From contig NZ_MDEQ02000040.1 in the NCBI RefSeq assembly GCF_001883705.2, forward strand, positions 1-49,417: a stretch of DNA of 49,417 bases, written 5' to 3'. Made by a program: the position numbers and the translations under genes. The notes beneath the pieces are model-generated. The model saw only the letters and a list, made by a program, of their open reading frames with translations, did no database searches and was not told the origin of the DNA. This document shows positions 42,742 to 49,417 of the stretch, piece by piece (the first letter of the stretch is position 1; every line of letters starts with the position of its first letter). The stretch comes from Burkholderia catarinensis. Lineage in GTDB: Bacteria; Pseudomonadota; Gammaproteobacteria; Burkholderiales; Burkholderiaceae.

Positions 42742-43611
42742 ATGAGCAAGTGGAACCTGATCGTCAAAGTCGGGCGTTGCGAGAACTGCCAGAACTGCGT
42801 GATCGCCGCGCGGGACGAGCACGTCGGCAACGACTTCCCCGGTTACGCCGCGCCCGCCGCGGCCAATGCCGAGAGCCCCATTCGTATCCTGCGTCGCGTA
42901 CAGGGCGCCTCGCATATGGTCGAGACGACTTATCTGCCGGTCATGTGCAACCACTGCGACGACGCGCCCTGCATGCGTGTGGGCGGCAGCGCGATTCGCA
43001 AACGTGCCGACGGCATCGTCATCATCGATCCGGAAAAGGCGCGGGGCCGAAAAGACATCGTCAAGGCCTGCCCTTACAAGGCAATCGTCTGGAACGAAGA
43101 GTTGCAACTGCCCCAGATCTGGATCTTCGATGCCCATTTGCTCGACCACGGTTGGTCGGGCCCGCGCTGTCAGCAGTCGTGCCCCACCGAGGTCTTCGAG
43201 ACGGTCAAGCTCGATGACACAGCGATGGCCGAGAAGGCCCGGCGCGAGGGGCTCAAGGTATTGCGACCCAACCTGGGCACGAGGCCCCGCGTGTGGTATA
43301 GCGGCCTTGAGCGCTGGGAAACGTGCTTCGTCGGCGGAAGTGTCAGTGTCCAGGCAGGCGACGTAGTCGAGTGTGTCACGGATGCAGCCGTCGCCTTGTA
43401 CGTGGGTAATCAGAAGGTGGCCGAAACTGTCTCGGACGGCTTCGGTGATTTCCGGTTCGATGGCCTGGCCAAGGGCAGCGGCGCCTACCGAGTCAAAATC
43501 CGACATGCCCTCGGCAACGCCTGGCGCGAGTGCGAACTGGGCGACAGCGCCTACCTGGGAGAGATCAGGCTCAGTCAGTCGACAAACGCCATGGCGGCCG
43601 AGTGCTCATGA
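42742..43611 (+). CDS. iron-sulfur small subunit of transhydroxylase-like enzyme
   Basis: A 289-residue ferredoxin-type partner of the Mo subunit; the ATG has AGGA upstream. Cysteines lie at 13, 16, 19, 69, 72, 77, 110, 143 and 147. Compared with the three-cluster Pelobacter subunit, the fourth cysteine of motif I is A23, and the CxxC before AHLL is W127-x2-D130. Ligands for two [4Fe-4S] clusters remain. A C-terminal immunoglobulin-like domain (about 195-285) is present, as in the Pelobacter protein. It would carry electrons to or from the molybdenum site. Confidence 0.85.
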   Translation: MSKWNLIVKVGRCENCQNCVIAARDEHVGNDFPGYAAPAAANAESPIRILRRVQGASHMVETTYLPVMCNHCDDAPCMRVGGSAIRKRADGIVIIDPEKARGRKDIVKACPYKAIVWNEELQLPQIWIFDAHLLDHGWSGPRCQQSCPTEVFETVKLDDTAMAEKARREGLKVLRPNLGTRPRVWYSGLERWETCFVGGSVSVQAGDVVECVTDAAVALYVGNQKVAETVSDGFGDFRFDGLAKGSGAYRVKIRHALGNAWRECELGDSAYLGEIRLSQSTNAMAAECS

Positions 43612-43726
43612 TCTTAGGAAGGCTGAACGCTGCGGTACTCGCCCCCATCTCCGTAGCACCGTTCAATCGTGCTGACGAACCACACCGGCGTGTGGGAGCG
43701 AGCGCGCACCCCACGCGCATGGCGGT
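43612..43726. other. gap between convergent genes, no clear terminator
   Basis: This 115-base stretch separates the rightward catabolic cluster from the leftward ABC transporter. I see no gene and no T-tracted hairpin. Confidence 0.4.
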
Positions 43727-44476
43727 TCAGCGCGCAACGGCTTCCGCGTTCCGAACGCTGCCGAGGAACCGCGTCAACTCCACCGTCTGCGGCCGCTCGA
43801 AGATCTCGTCGGCCGTTCCGCTCTCCCACACTCTTCCCTGGTGCATGAACACGATCCTGTCGCTCACCGCACGTGCGAAGTTCATCTCGTGCGTGACCAT
43901 GATCAGCGTCATGTCCTCGCGCGCGAGCTGTGCGACGACACCCAGCACCTCGCCGACGAGTTCGGGATCGAGCGCCGACGTGATTTCGTCGCACAGCAGC
44001 ACGCTCGGCTTCATCGCGAGCGCACGCGCAATCGCGACGCGCTGCTGCTGGCCGCCCGACAGTTGTTCCGGAAACGCGTCGAATCTGTCGCCGAGGCCGA
44101 CGCGCTCGAGCATCAGTTCCGCGATCGCGCGCGCCTTCTGGCGATGCGTCTTCTTCACGACCGACTGCGCGAGCATCACGTTCTGTCCGGCGCTCAGATG
44201 CGGAAACAGGTTGTATTGCTGGAACACCATCCCGACCTTGAGCCGCAGCGCACGCAGGTCCGCGTGCCGTGCATCGACGCGTTCGCCTTCGATCGCGATC
44301 GTGCCCGCGTCGATGCTCTCGAGCCCGTTGAGCGTGCGCAGCAGCGTGCTCTTGCCCGAGCCGCTGCGGCCGATGATCGATACGACTTCCCCGCGCTCCA
44401 CGGAGAAATCGATGCCCTTGAGCACATGATGGGTGCCGAAGTTCTTTTCGAGACCACGGGTTTCAACGAGCGGCAT
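43727..44476 (-). CDS. polar amino-acid ABC transporter ATPase
   Basis: A 249-residue GlnQ/HisP-type ATPase with Walker A GRSGSGKST (residues 36-44), the signature LSGGQQQR, Walker B VLLCDEITSALD and the H-loop MVTHEM. It energises uptake through the two permeases encoded just upstream. Its start lies inside the end of the permease gene (14-nt overlap). It is the last gene of a leftward SBP-permease-permease-ATPase operon. Confidence 0.94.
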   Translation of the reverse strand: MPLVETRGLEKNFGTHHVLKGIDFSVERGEVVSIIGRSGSGKSTLLRTLNGLESIDAGTIAIEGERVDARHADLRALRLKVGMVFQQYNLFPHLSAGQNVMLAQSVVKKTHRQKARAIAELMLERVGLGDRFDAFPEQLSGGQQQRVAIARALAMKPSVLLCDEITSALDPELVGEVLGVVAQLAREDMTLIMVTHEMNFARAVSDRIVFMHQGRVWESGTADEIFERPQTVELTRFLGSVRNAEAVAR

Positions 44477-45113
44477 GCCATCTCCTTTGCAACGTGCGCG
44501 CGTAGCGGGTAAGCGGGTAACAGAGCGCGAAATAGATCAGCGCGACGAGCCCGTACACGACGAACGGCCGGAACGTCGCGTTCGAGATCGCGATGCCGAC
44601 TTTCGTCAGTTCGGTGAAGCCGATGATCGACACCAGCGCCGTATCCTTCACGGCCTGCACGCCGAAGCCGACGGTCGGCCCGACGGCGATGCGCGCGGCC
44701 TGCGGCAGGATCACATGGCGCAACTGCTCGACATAGCTCATGGCCAGGCTCGCCGACGCTTCCCACTGCCCTTTCGGCACTGCCTCGACGCAGCCGCGCC
44801 AGATCTCGGCGAGATAGGCACTGGTGAAGAACGTGAGCCCTGCCGTGGCCGCGACCCACGGCGGCACGTCGATCCCGACGAGCGGCAGGCCGAAGAACAC
44901 GATGAACAGTTGCATCAGCAACGGGGTGCCCTGAAATACCTCGATATAGAGCTTCGCGACACCGCGCAGCACCGCCGAATTCGATACGCGCATCACGAGC
45001 AGCCCCAGGCCGACGAGGCCGCCGGACAGAAACGACACGATCGACAGCACGATCGTCCAGCGCGCGGCCAGCAGCAGGTTCGCGAGAATCTGCCCGAACG
45101 TGAAATCGGTCAT
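44463..45113 (-). CDS. amino-acid ABC transporter permease 1
   Basis: A 216-residue HisM/GlnP-type permease starting MTDFTFGQILANLLLA; its ATG overlaps the stop of the second permease as ATGA. Several membrane helices and the EAA loop (EASASLAMSYVEQLRHVILPQA) that docks to the ATPase are visible. The longer open frame upstream merely overlaps the neighbouring permease. Confidence 0.93.
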   Translation of the reverse strand: MTDFTFGQILANLLLAARWTIVLSIVSFLSGGLVGLGLLVMRVSNSAVLRGVAKLYIEVFQGTPLLMQLFIVFFGLPLVGIDVPPWVAATAGLTFFTSAYLAEIWRGCVEAVPKGQWEASASLAMSYVEQLRHVILPQAARIAVGPTVGFGVQAVKDTALVSIIGFTELTKVGIAISNATFRPFVVYGLVALIYFALCYPLTRYARTLQRRWHAAR

Positions 45114-45796
45114 CGCGCACCTCGCACGCGACGCGAGAACAGGCGGCGCCCCATCAAGCCGAGCGTGGCACGCAGCAACAGCGCCATCGCCAGATACGCG
45201 AGCGCGATCACGAAATACGTCTCGAACGAGCGGAAGTTGCGCGACTGAATATAGCCTGCCGCATAGGTCAGATCGGCCACCGAGATCTGCGACACGACCG
45301 CCGATCCGAGCATCGTGATCACGATCTGGCTCGAGAGCGCCGGAAACACCTTGGCGAGCGCCTGCGGCAGCACGACGTGGCGCAGCATCTGCGCGCGCGA
45401 CATCGCAAGCGCGGATGCCGCCTCCAGATGCCCGTTCGGCACGGCGGCGACGCCCGCTCGCACGATCTCGACCGAGTACGCGCCGAGATTCAGCGTCATC
45501 GCGAGAATCGCAGCCGTGTATTCGTCGATATACACGCCGAGCGCCGGCAATCCGAAGAAGATGAAAAACAGCTGGACGACGAATGGCGTATTGCGAATCG
45601 CCTCGACATACGCGCCGATCAGCGGGCGCAGCCGCACGACCGAGGGCGCGTCGGCGCTGTAGGCGGCCGCGCCGAGCACGCCGGTCGCCACGCCGAGCAC
45701 GGTCGCGACCGCGGTCAGCGCGAGCGTGATCGCCGCGCCGCTCGCGAACACACCGGCGTAATCGGCGAGCTCGCCGAATTGAAGCTGATAGCTCAT
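45110..45796 (-). CDS. amino-acid ABC transporter permease 2
   Basis: A roughly 228-residue permease, MSYQLQFGELADYAGVF onward, with the EAA loop AASALAMSRAQMLRHVVLPQA. The ATG at 45796 gives the family's usual N-terminus. A GTG at 45856 would add 20 residues, and neither has a strong ribosome site. It pairs with the 216-residue permease as a heterodimeric channel. Confidence 0.92.
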   Translation of the reverse strand: MSYQLQFGELADYAGVFASGAAITLALTAVATVLGVATGVLGAAAYSADAPSVVRLRPLIGAYVEAIRNTPFVVQLFFIFFGLPALGVYIDEYTAAILAMTLNLGAYSVEIVRAGVAAVPNGHLEAASALAMSRAQMLRHVVLPQALAKVFPALSSQIVITMLGSAVVSQISVADLTYAAGYIQSRNFRSFETYFVIALAYLAMALLLRATLGLMGRRLFSRRVRGAR

Positions 45797-45885
45797 GACA
45801 AGTGGGGAGGTTCTGGTTCGGACAACGACACCCGCCGCGCCGGGCGTACCGGCCACGGCGGCGTATCAGGCGAGACGGCGAACCG

Positions 45886-46692
45886 TCACAGTCCGGCCGG
45901 CAACGGCTGGCCGAGCCACTTCTTCGACATCGTGCCCAACGTGCCGTCCTGCTTTGCATGCGCGATCGTGTCGTCGATCTTCGCGAGCAGGCGCGGTTCG
46001 TTCTTGTTGACGCCGACGAAGCACGGCGAATTCTTGATCACGAACTTGACCTCGGGCCGACGCGGCGGATTCTTCGCGAGAATCGCCGCCGCGACGATGT
46101 TGCCGGCGGCGATCAGCTGAACTTGCCCCGACAGGAACGCCTGGATCGTCGCGTTGTTGTCCTCGAAACGCTTGATCGTCGCGTTCGGCGCGAGCTGCGA
46201 CAGCGCGATCTCCTCGAGCGCGCCGCGCGTGGCGCCAACCGTCTTGCCGGTCAGGTCGGCCGGCGCGTTCACTTTCACGTCGGCCGGCCCGAACACGCCC
46301 TGGAAATACGGCGCGTATGCGCTCGAGAAGTCGATGACCTTCTCGCGCTCCGGCGTCTTGCCTAGCGACGAGATCACCATGTCGACCTTGTTCGTCGTCA
46401 GATACGGAATCCGGTTCGCACTGTTCACGGGCACCAGCTTCAGCTTGACGCCCAGCGACTTCGCGAGCAGTTCAGCCATGTCGATGTCGTAGCCCTGCGG
46501 CTGCATGTCCGTGCCGACCGAGCCGAAAGGCGGATAGTCCTCCGGTACCGCGACGCGCAGCGCGCCGCTTTTCGCGATCGTGTCGAGCGCGTCGGCATGC
46601 ACGGGCGCGGCGGCGCACAGCGCCATCATGGGCACGGCGATCAGTGCGGCCAGCCAGGTGCGTCGGGGGAACGGTCGGGTCGTCGGGCTCAC
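45886..46692 (-). CDS. amino-acid ABC transporter substrate-binding protein
   Basis: A 268-residue periplasmic family-3 solute-binding protein. The start is the GTG at 46692 with AAGGAAG upstream; the open frame beyond is out of character. The signal peptide has twin arginines at 10-11 but a Sec-like core, and is cleaved near VHA (residue 33). The mature domain begins DALDTIAKSGALRVAVPEDY and contains YDIDMAELLAKSLGVK and the arginine-binding-type loop SSLGKTPEREKVIDFS, typical of polar amino-acid binders. It is the first gene of the operon. Confidence 0.93.
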   Translation of the reverse strand: MSPTTRPFPRRTWLAALIAVPMMALCAAAPVHADALDTIAKSGALRVAVPEDYPPFGSVGTDMQPQGYDIDMAELLAKSLGVKLKLVPVNSANRIPYLTTNKVDMVISSLGKTPEREKVIDFSSAYAPYFQGVFGPADVKVNAPADLTGKTVGATRGALEEIALSQLAPNATIKRFEDNNATIQAFLSGQVQLIAAGNIVAAAILAKNPPRRPEVKFVIKNSPCFVGVNKNEPRLLAKIDDTIAHAKQDGTLGTMSKKWLGQPLPAGL

Positions 46693-46727
46693 GGTGAATC
46701 TTCCTTGTCTGGTAGGTCGTCGGGCAG

Positions 46728-46744
46728 CGCGCAACCGTTGCGCG
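46728..46744. promoter_or_regulatory. dyad operator upstream of the ABC operon
   Basis: CGCGCAAC-C-GTTGCGCG is a perfect 8-bp dyad around one base, centred 44 bp upstream of the binding-protein GTG. The spacing and near-zero loop favour a protein-binding site over an RNA hairpin. Confidence 0.5.
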
Positions 46745-47210
46745 GCCTCGACAACACCAGCAAAAACCGGGCCATCGTCGTGCAATGCCTGTCGCAGCGG
46801 CACTTGACGGCAATTCGGCCGAACCGCATTCCTCATTTCGGTGCATGAGCCGGCGCCGGCCGCAGCGGTTGCCCATTCGCAGCGCGCGCCGACGCACCAA
46901 ATTACCCAACTGGTTCACCCGCCCTATTGGACGCACGTCTCGCAGCGCGCGACTGACCCGGTTTGCAGCGTCAGGGCCGGGGCCTGTATGCACGGATTCG
47001 CACAGGCCCAGTCGAAATTTGCATTCTGTTTGTGAGCGGAATTACGGCTGAATACGTTTGCGACGTACCGTGCCTTTAGCCACGCTTGGGGAAGCGCAAT
47101 CAGGATCGCCGTGCTCGAATCCGCGCCCCCTGGCCCCCCCGGTACCGTTCGTTCCCGGTCGTCACGCGACCGGGATGAGTCCAATCACATCAGTGCACGA
47201 GGATGCAGCC
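46745..47210. other. divergent intergenic region of ABC operon and ansP
   Basis: About 470 bases between the dyad and the ansP start. A frame running from 47058 into ansP would extend it by 51 residues but lacks family support. I see no other gene. The region must hold the ansP promoter, but no clear -35/-10 pair was identified. Confidence 0.4.
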
Positions 47211-48701
47211 ATGACATCGATTCCCGAACCGTCGGCAACCGGCGAAACCGACAAACGCAGCTGGCTCGAATCGCACGAAGCCGGCTATCACAAGACCCTC
47301 GGCAATCGACAGGTGCAGATGATCGCGATCGGCGGGGCCATCGGCACCGGGCTGTTTCTCGGGGCCGGCGCTCGACTGCAGGTTGCCGGGCCGGCGCTCG
47401 CGATCGTCTATCTGGTGTGCGGTGCGTTCTCGTTCCTGATACTGCGAGCACTCGGCGAACTCGTGATGCATCGCCCCAGCAGCGGCAGCTTCGTGTCGTA
47501 CGCGCGCGAATTTCTCGGCGAAAAGGCGTCGTTTGTGGCCGGATGGATGTATTTCCTGAACTGGGCGATGACCGGCATCGTCGACATTACCGCGGTCGCG
47601 CTCTACATGCATTACTGGGCGCCGTTCGCGGGCGTGCCGCAGTGGGTCTTCGCGCTCGTCGCGCTGTGCATCGTCGCGACGATGAACCTGATCGGCGTGA
47701 AGTGGTTCGCCGAGATGGAATTCTGGTTCGCGCTGATCAAGGTCGCCGCGATCGTGCTGTTTCTCGTGATCGGCTCCGCGATCCTGGGCACGGGTGGCCA
47801 CGTCGCCGGCCATGACACGGGCATGCATCTGATCACCGACAACGGCGGGTTCTTCCCGCACGGACTGATGCCCGCACTGGTGCTGGTGCAGGGCGTGGTA
47901 TTCGCGTTCGCGGGCGTCGAACTGGTCGGCACGGCCGCCGGCGAATGCAAGGACGCGCGCAAGGTGCTGCCGCGCGCGATCAACAACGTGATCTGGCGCA
48001 TCGCCCTCTTCTATGTCGCGTCGGTCGTCCTGCTGGTCTGCCTGTTGCCGTGGAGCGCGTACAAAGCCGGCCAGAGCCCGTTCGTCACGTTCTTCAGCGC
48101 GCTCGGCGTGCCCGGCATCGGCTCGGTGATGAACCTGGTGGTGCTGACGGCAGCGCTGTCGAGCCTCAACTCGGGCCTGTATTCGACCGGACGCGTGTTG
48201 CGTTCGCTGTCGATGGGCGGCTCGGCCCCCGCGTTCCTCGCGCGAATGAGCGCGCAGTCCGTACCGTACGCGGGCATTCTCGTGACGGTCGCGATCTACG
48301 TGGTCGGTGTACTGCTCAACTATCTCGTGCCGTCGAGCGTGTTCGAGATCGTGCTGAATATCGCATCGCTCGGCATCATCAGCACGTGGGGATTCATCGT
48401 CGTGTGCCAGATGAAGTTCCGCGAGGCGGTCAGGCGCGGCGAGGTAGACGACGTGTCTTTCAAGATGCCGGGCGCGCCCGTGACATCGTGGCTCACGCTG
48501 TTGTTCCTGCTCGGCGTGTTGGTCCTGATGGCATTCGACTACCCGAACGGGACGTGGACGATCGCATCGATCCCGCTGGTCGCACTGCTGCTCGTGGTCG
48601 GCTGGAAGTGGGTGAGCAGCCGCGCGCGCCGCGCGTTGCTCACGCCGACGATTCCATCGGTCACGCTGACGCAGAACGTGCTCGAGAAGGGTGACAACTG
48701 A
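47211..48701 (+). CDS. ansP: L-asparagine permease
   Basis: A 496-residue amino acid-polyamine-organocation carrier with 12 membrane helices, closely resembling AnsP. It has GYHKTLGNRQVQMIAIGGAI at helix 1, the family block GTGLFLGAGARLQVAGPAL, RPSSGSFVSYAREFLGEKA, and VGTAAGECKDARKVLPRAIN in the middle. The ATG at 47211 has GAGG eight nt upstream and is where homology begins. It imports L-asparagine with protons across the inner membrane. It stands divergent from the polar amino-acid ABC operon, which may share a nitrogen-related signal. Confidence 0.9.
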   Translation: MTSIPEPSATGETDKRSWLESHEAGYHKTLGNRQVQMIAIGGAIGTGLFLGAGARLQVAGPALAIVYLVCGAFSFLILRALGELVMHRPSSGSFVSYAREFLGEKASFVAGWMYFLNWAMTGIVDITAVALYMHYWAPFAGVPQWVFALVALCIVATMNLIGVKWFAEMEFWFALIKVAAIVLFLVIGSAILGTGGHVAGHDTGMHLITDNGGFFPHGLMPALVLVQGVVFAFAGVELVGTAAGECKDARKVLPRAINNVIWRIALFYVASVVLLVCLLPWSAYKAGQSPFVTFFSALGVPGIGSVMNLVVLTAALSSLNSGLYSTGRVLRSLSMGGSAPAFLARMSAQSVPYAGILVTVAIYVVGVLLNYLVPSSVFEIVLNIASLGIISTWGFIVVCQMKFREAVRRGEVDDVSFKMPGAPVTSWLTLLFLLGVLVLMAFDYPNGTWTIASIPLVALLLVVGWKWVSSRARRALLTPTIPSVTLTQNVLEKGDN

Positions 48702-48773
48702 TACGACGCGCAAGAAGAGGAACGCTACCCGGACCGCTGAAGGTCGCCGCCCCCGACAAAGGAAAAAAATTCC

Positions 48774-49417
48774 ATGGCACCGTTTGACGAAATGCTGGCA
48801 GGCGATCAGGTTCGCCTGCCCTACTCGCGAGTCAAGTCGTGGCTCGACGCACAGAGCCCTGCGAGCCTCGCCCAGAAGGCCCACGACGCGGAAGGCGTGT
48901 TCCGCAAGACGGGCATCACGTTCGCCGTCTACGGCGACGCGGAGGCCGCCGAGCGGCTGATTCCGTTCGATATCGTGCCGCGCATCATCTCGGGCGCGGA
49001 ATGGAGCCGGCTGTCGCTCGGCATCGAGCAGCGCGTGATGGCGCTCAACGCGTTCCTCGACGACATCTACCACCGCCAGGAAATCGTCCGTGCCGGCATC
49101 GTACCGAAGCACCTGATCGCGCACAACGAAGCGTTCGTCCCGGAGATGATCGACTTCCGGCCGCCCGGCAACGTTTATACGCACATCATCGGCGTCGACA
49201 TCGTGCGCACCGCCGAGAACGCGTTCTACGTGCTCGAGGACAACGCGCGCACGCCGTCCGGCGTGTCGTACATGCTGGAAAACCGCGAGACGATGATGCA
49301 GCTCTTCCCGGAGCTGTTCCAGCAGGTGAAGGTGCGCCCGGTCGAGACCTACCCGCAGATGCTGCGCCAGTCGCTCGCGGCCGTGTGCCCGCCGGGCGGC
49401 AACGCCGACAATCCGAC
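48774..49417 (+). CDS. circularly permuted type 2 ATP-grasp protein (partial)
   Basis: The first 214 or so residues of a protein that continues past the window edge. AAGGA precedes the ATG. It begins MAPFDEMLAGDQVRLPYSRV and contains FDIVPRIISGAEWSRLSLGI and NAFLDDIYHRQEIV, recognisable features of the circularly permuted ATP-grasp family. Such genes usually sit beside an alpha-E-domain gene and a transglutaminase-like gene and are thought to belong to a peptide-modifying or amide-bond system, but the role is unsettled. Only 72 nt separate it from ansP. Confidence 0.85.
   Translation, partial: MAPFDEMLAGDQVRLPYSRVKSWLDAQSPASLAQKAHDAEGVFRKTGITFAVYGDAEAAERLIPFDIVPRIISGAEWSRLSLGIEQRVMALNAFLDDIYHRQEIVRAGIVPKHLIAHNEAFVPEMIDFRPPGNVYTHIIGVDIVRTAENAFYVLEDNARTPSGVSYMLENRETMMQLFPELFQQVKVRPVETYPQMLRQSLAAVCPPGGNADNP

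Noticed and set aside
47058..47210. N-terminal extension of the asparagine permease
   Set aside because: Family similarity begins after 47211, the ATG there has a good ribosome site, and the extension is proline-rich without a motif.
1..49417. CRISPR arrays, tRNA/rRNA genes, insertion sequences and prophage genes
   Set aside because: No regularly spaced repeats, tRNA-like folds, transposase or integrase products, or terminal inverted repeats were recognised by reading.

Overview
The window is GC-rich DNA with dense, often overlapping genes. Gene content points to a beta-proteobacterium of the genus Burkholderia, probably the cepacia complex: a lipase plus its dedicated foldase with the cepacia-type catalytic arrangement, a typical Burkholderia porin, many TetR/LysR/IclR regulators, and CaiB, CitE and MmgE families in multiple copies. 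This assignment is inferred from protein resemblance. No rRNA, tRNA, CRISPR array or insertion sequence was recognised. It looks like accessory catabolic DNA, probably from a secondary replicon, running into more conserved amino-acid transport genes at the right end.

Region 1 (about 0.5-18.5 kb) holds two versions of one catabolic gene set. Set A is split around an IclR-type regulator: leftward iclR-caiB-cyclase-MFS, and rightward citE-porin-mmgE (Tat-exported). Two copies of a 19-bp palindrome lie in the divergent intergenic space. A LysR gene separates it from set B, a leftward run of seven genes (MFS, isochorismatase-like hydrolase, MDR oxidoreductase, CaiB, CitE, MmgE/PrpD, cyclase) that ends in a clear intrinsic terminator. 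The last four genes are chained by 4-nt stop/start overlaps, with GTG, ATG and TTG starts. The recurring quartet suggests CoA activation, (de)hydration, C-C cleavage and ring or amide hydrolysis of an unknown carboxylic acid.

Region 2 (19.1-21.2 kb) is a secreted triacylglycerol lipase and its membrane-anchored foldase, with an unusual repeat and stem-loop upstream.

Region 3 (21.9-33.4 kb) is an RND tripartite efflux operon divergent from a TetR repressor, followed by a pqiABC-type MCE lipid-transport operon and another small TetR gene.

Region 4 (33.6-43.6 kb) is the most unusual part. A TetR paralogue of the pump repressor reads divergently from a catabolic cluster: a small unknown protein, an extradiol dioxygenase, a fumarylacetoacetate-hydrolase-family enzyme, an acyl/aryl-CoA ligase, an OmpW porin, and a two-subunit molybdenum enzyme resembling pyrogallol-phloroglucinol transhydroxylase. 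The large subunit carries an N-terminal SCP2-like lipid-binding domain. The small subunit appears to have lost exactly the cysteines of one of three iron-sulfur clusters. Both TetR genes share near-identical back-to-back promoters, which suggests the pump and this pathway respond to related compounds.

Region 5 (43.7-49.4 kb) has a leftward polar amino-acid ABC transporter, a rightward L-asparagine permease, and the start of a circularly permuted ATP-grasp gene cut by the window edge.
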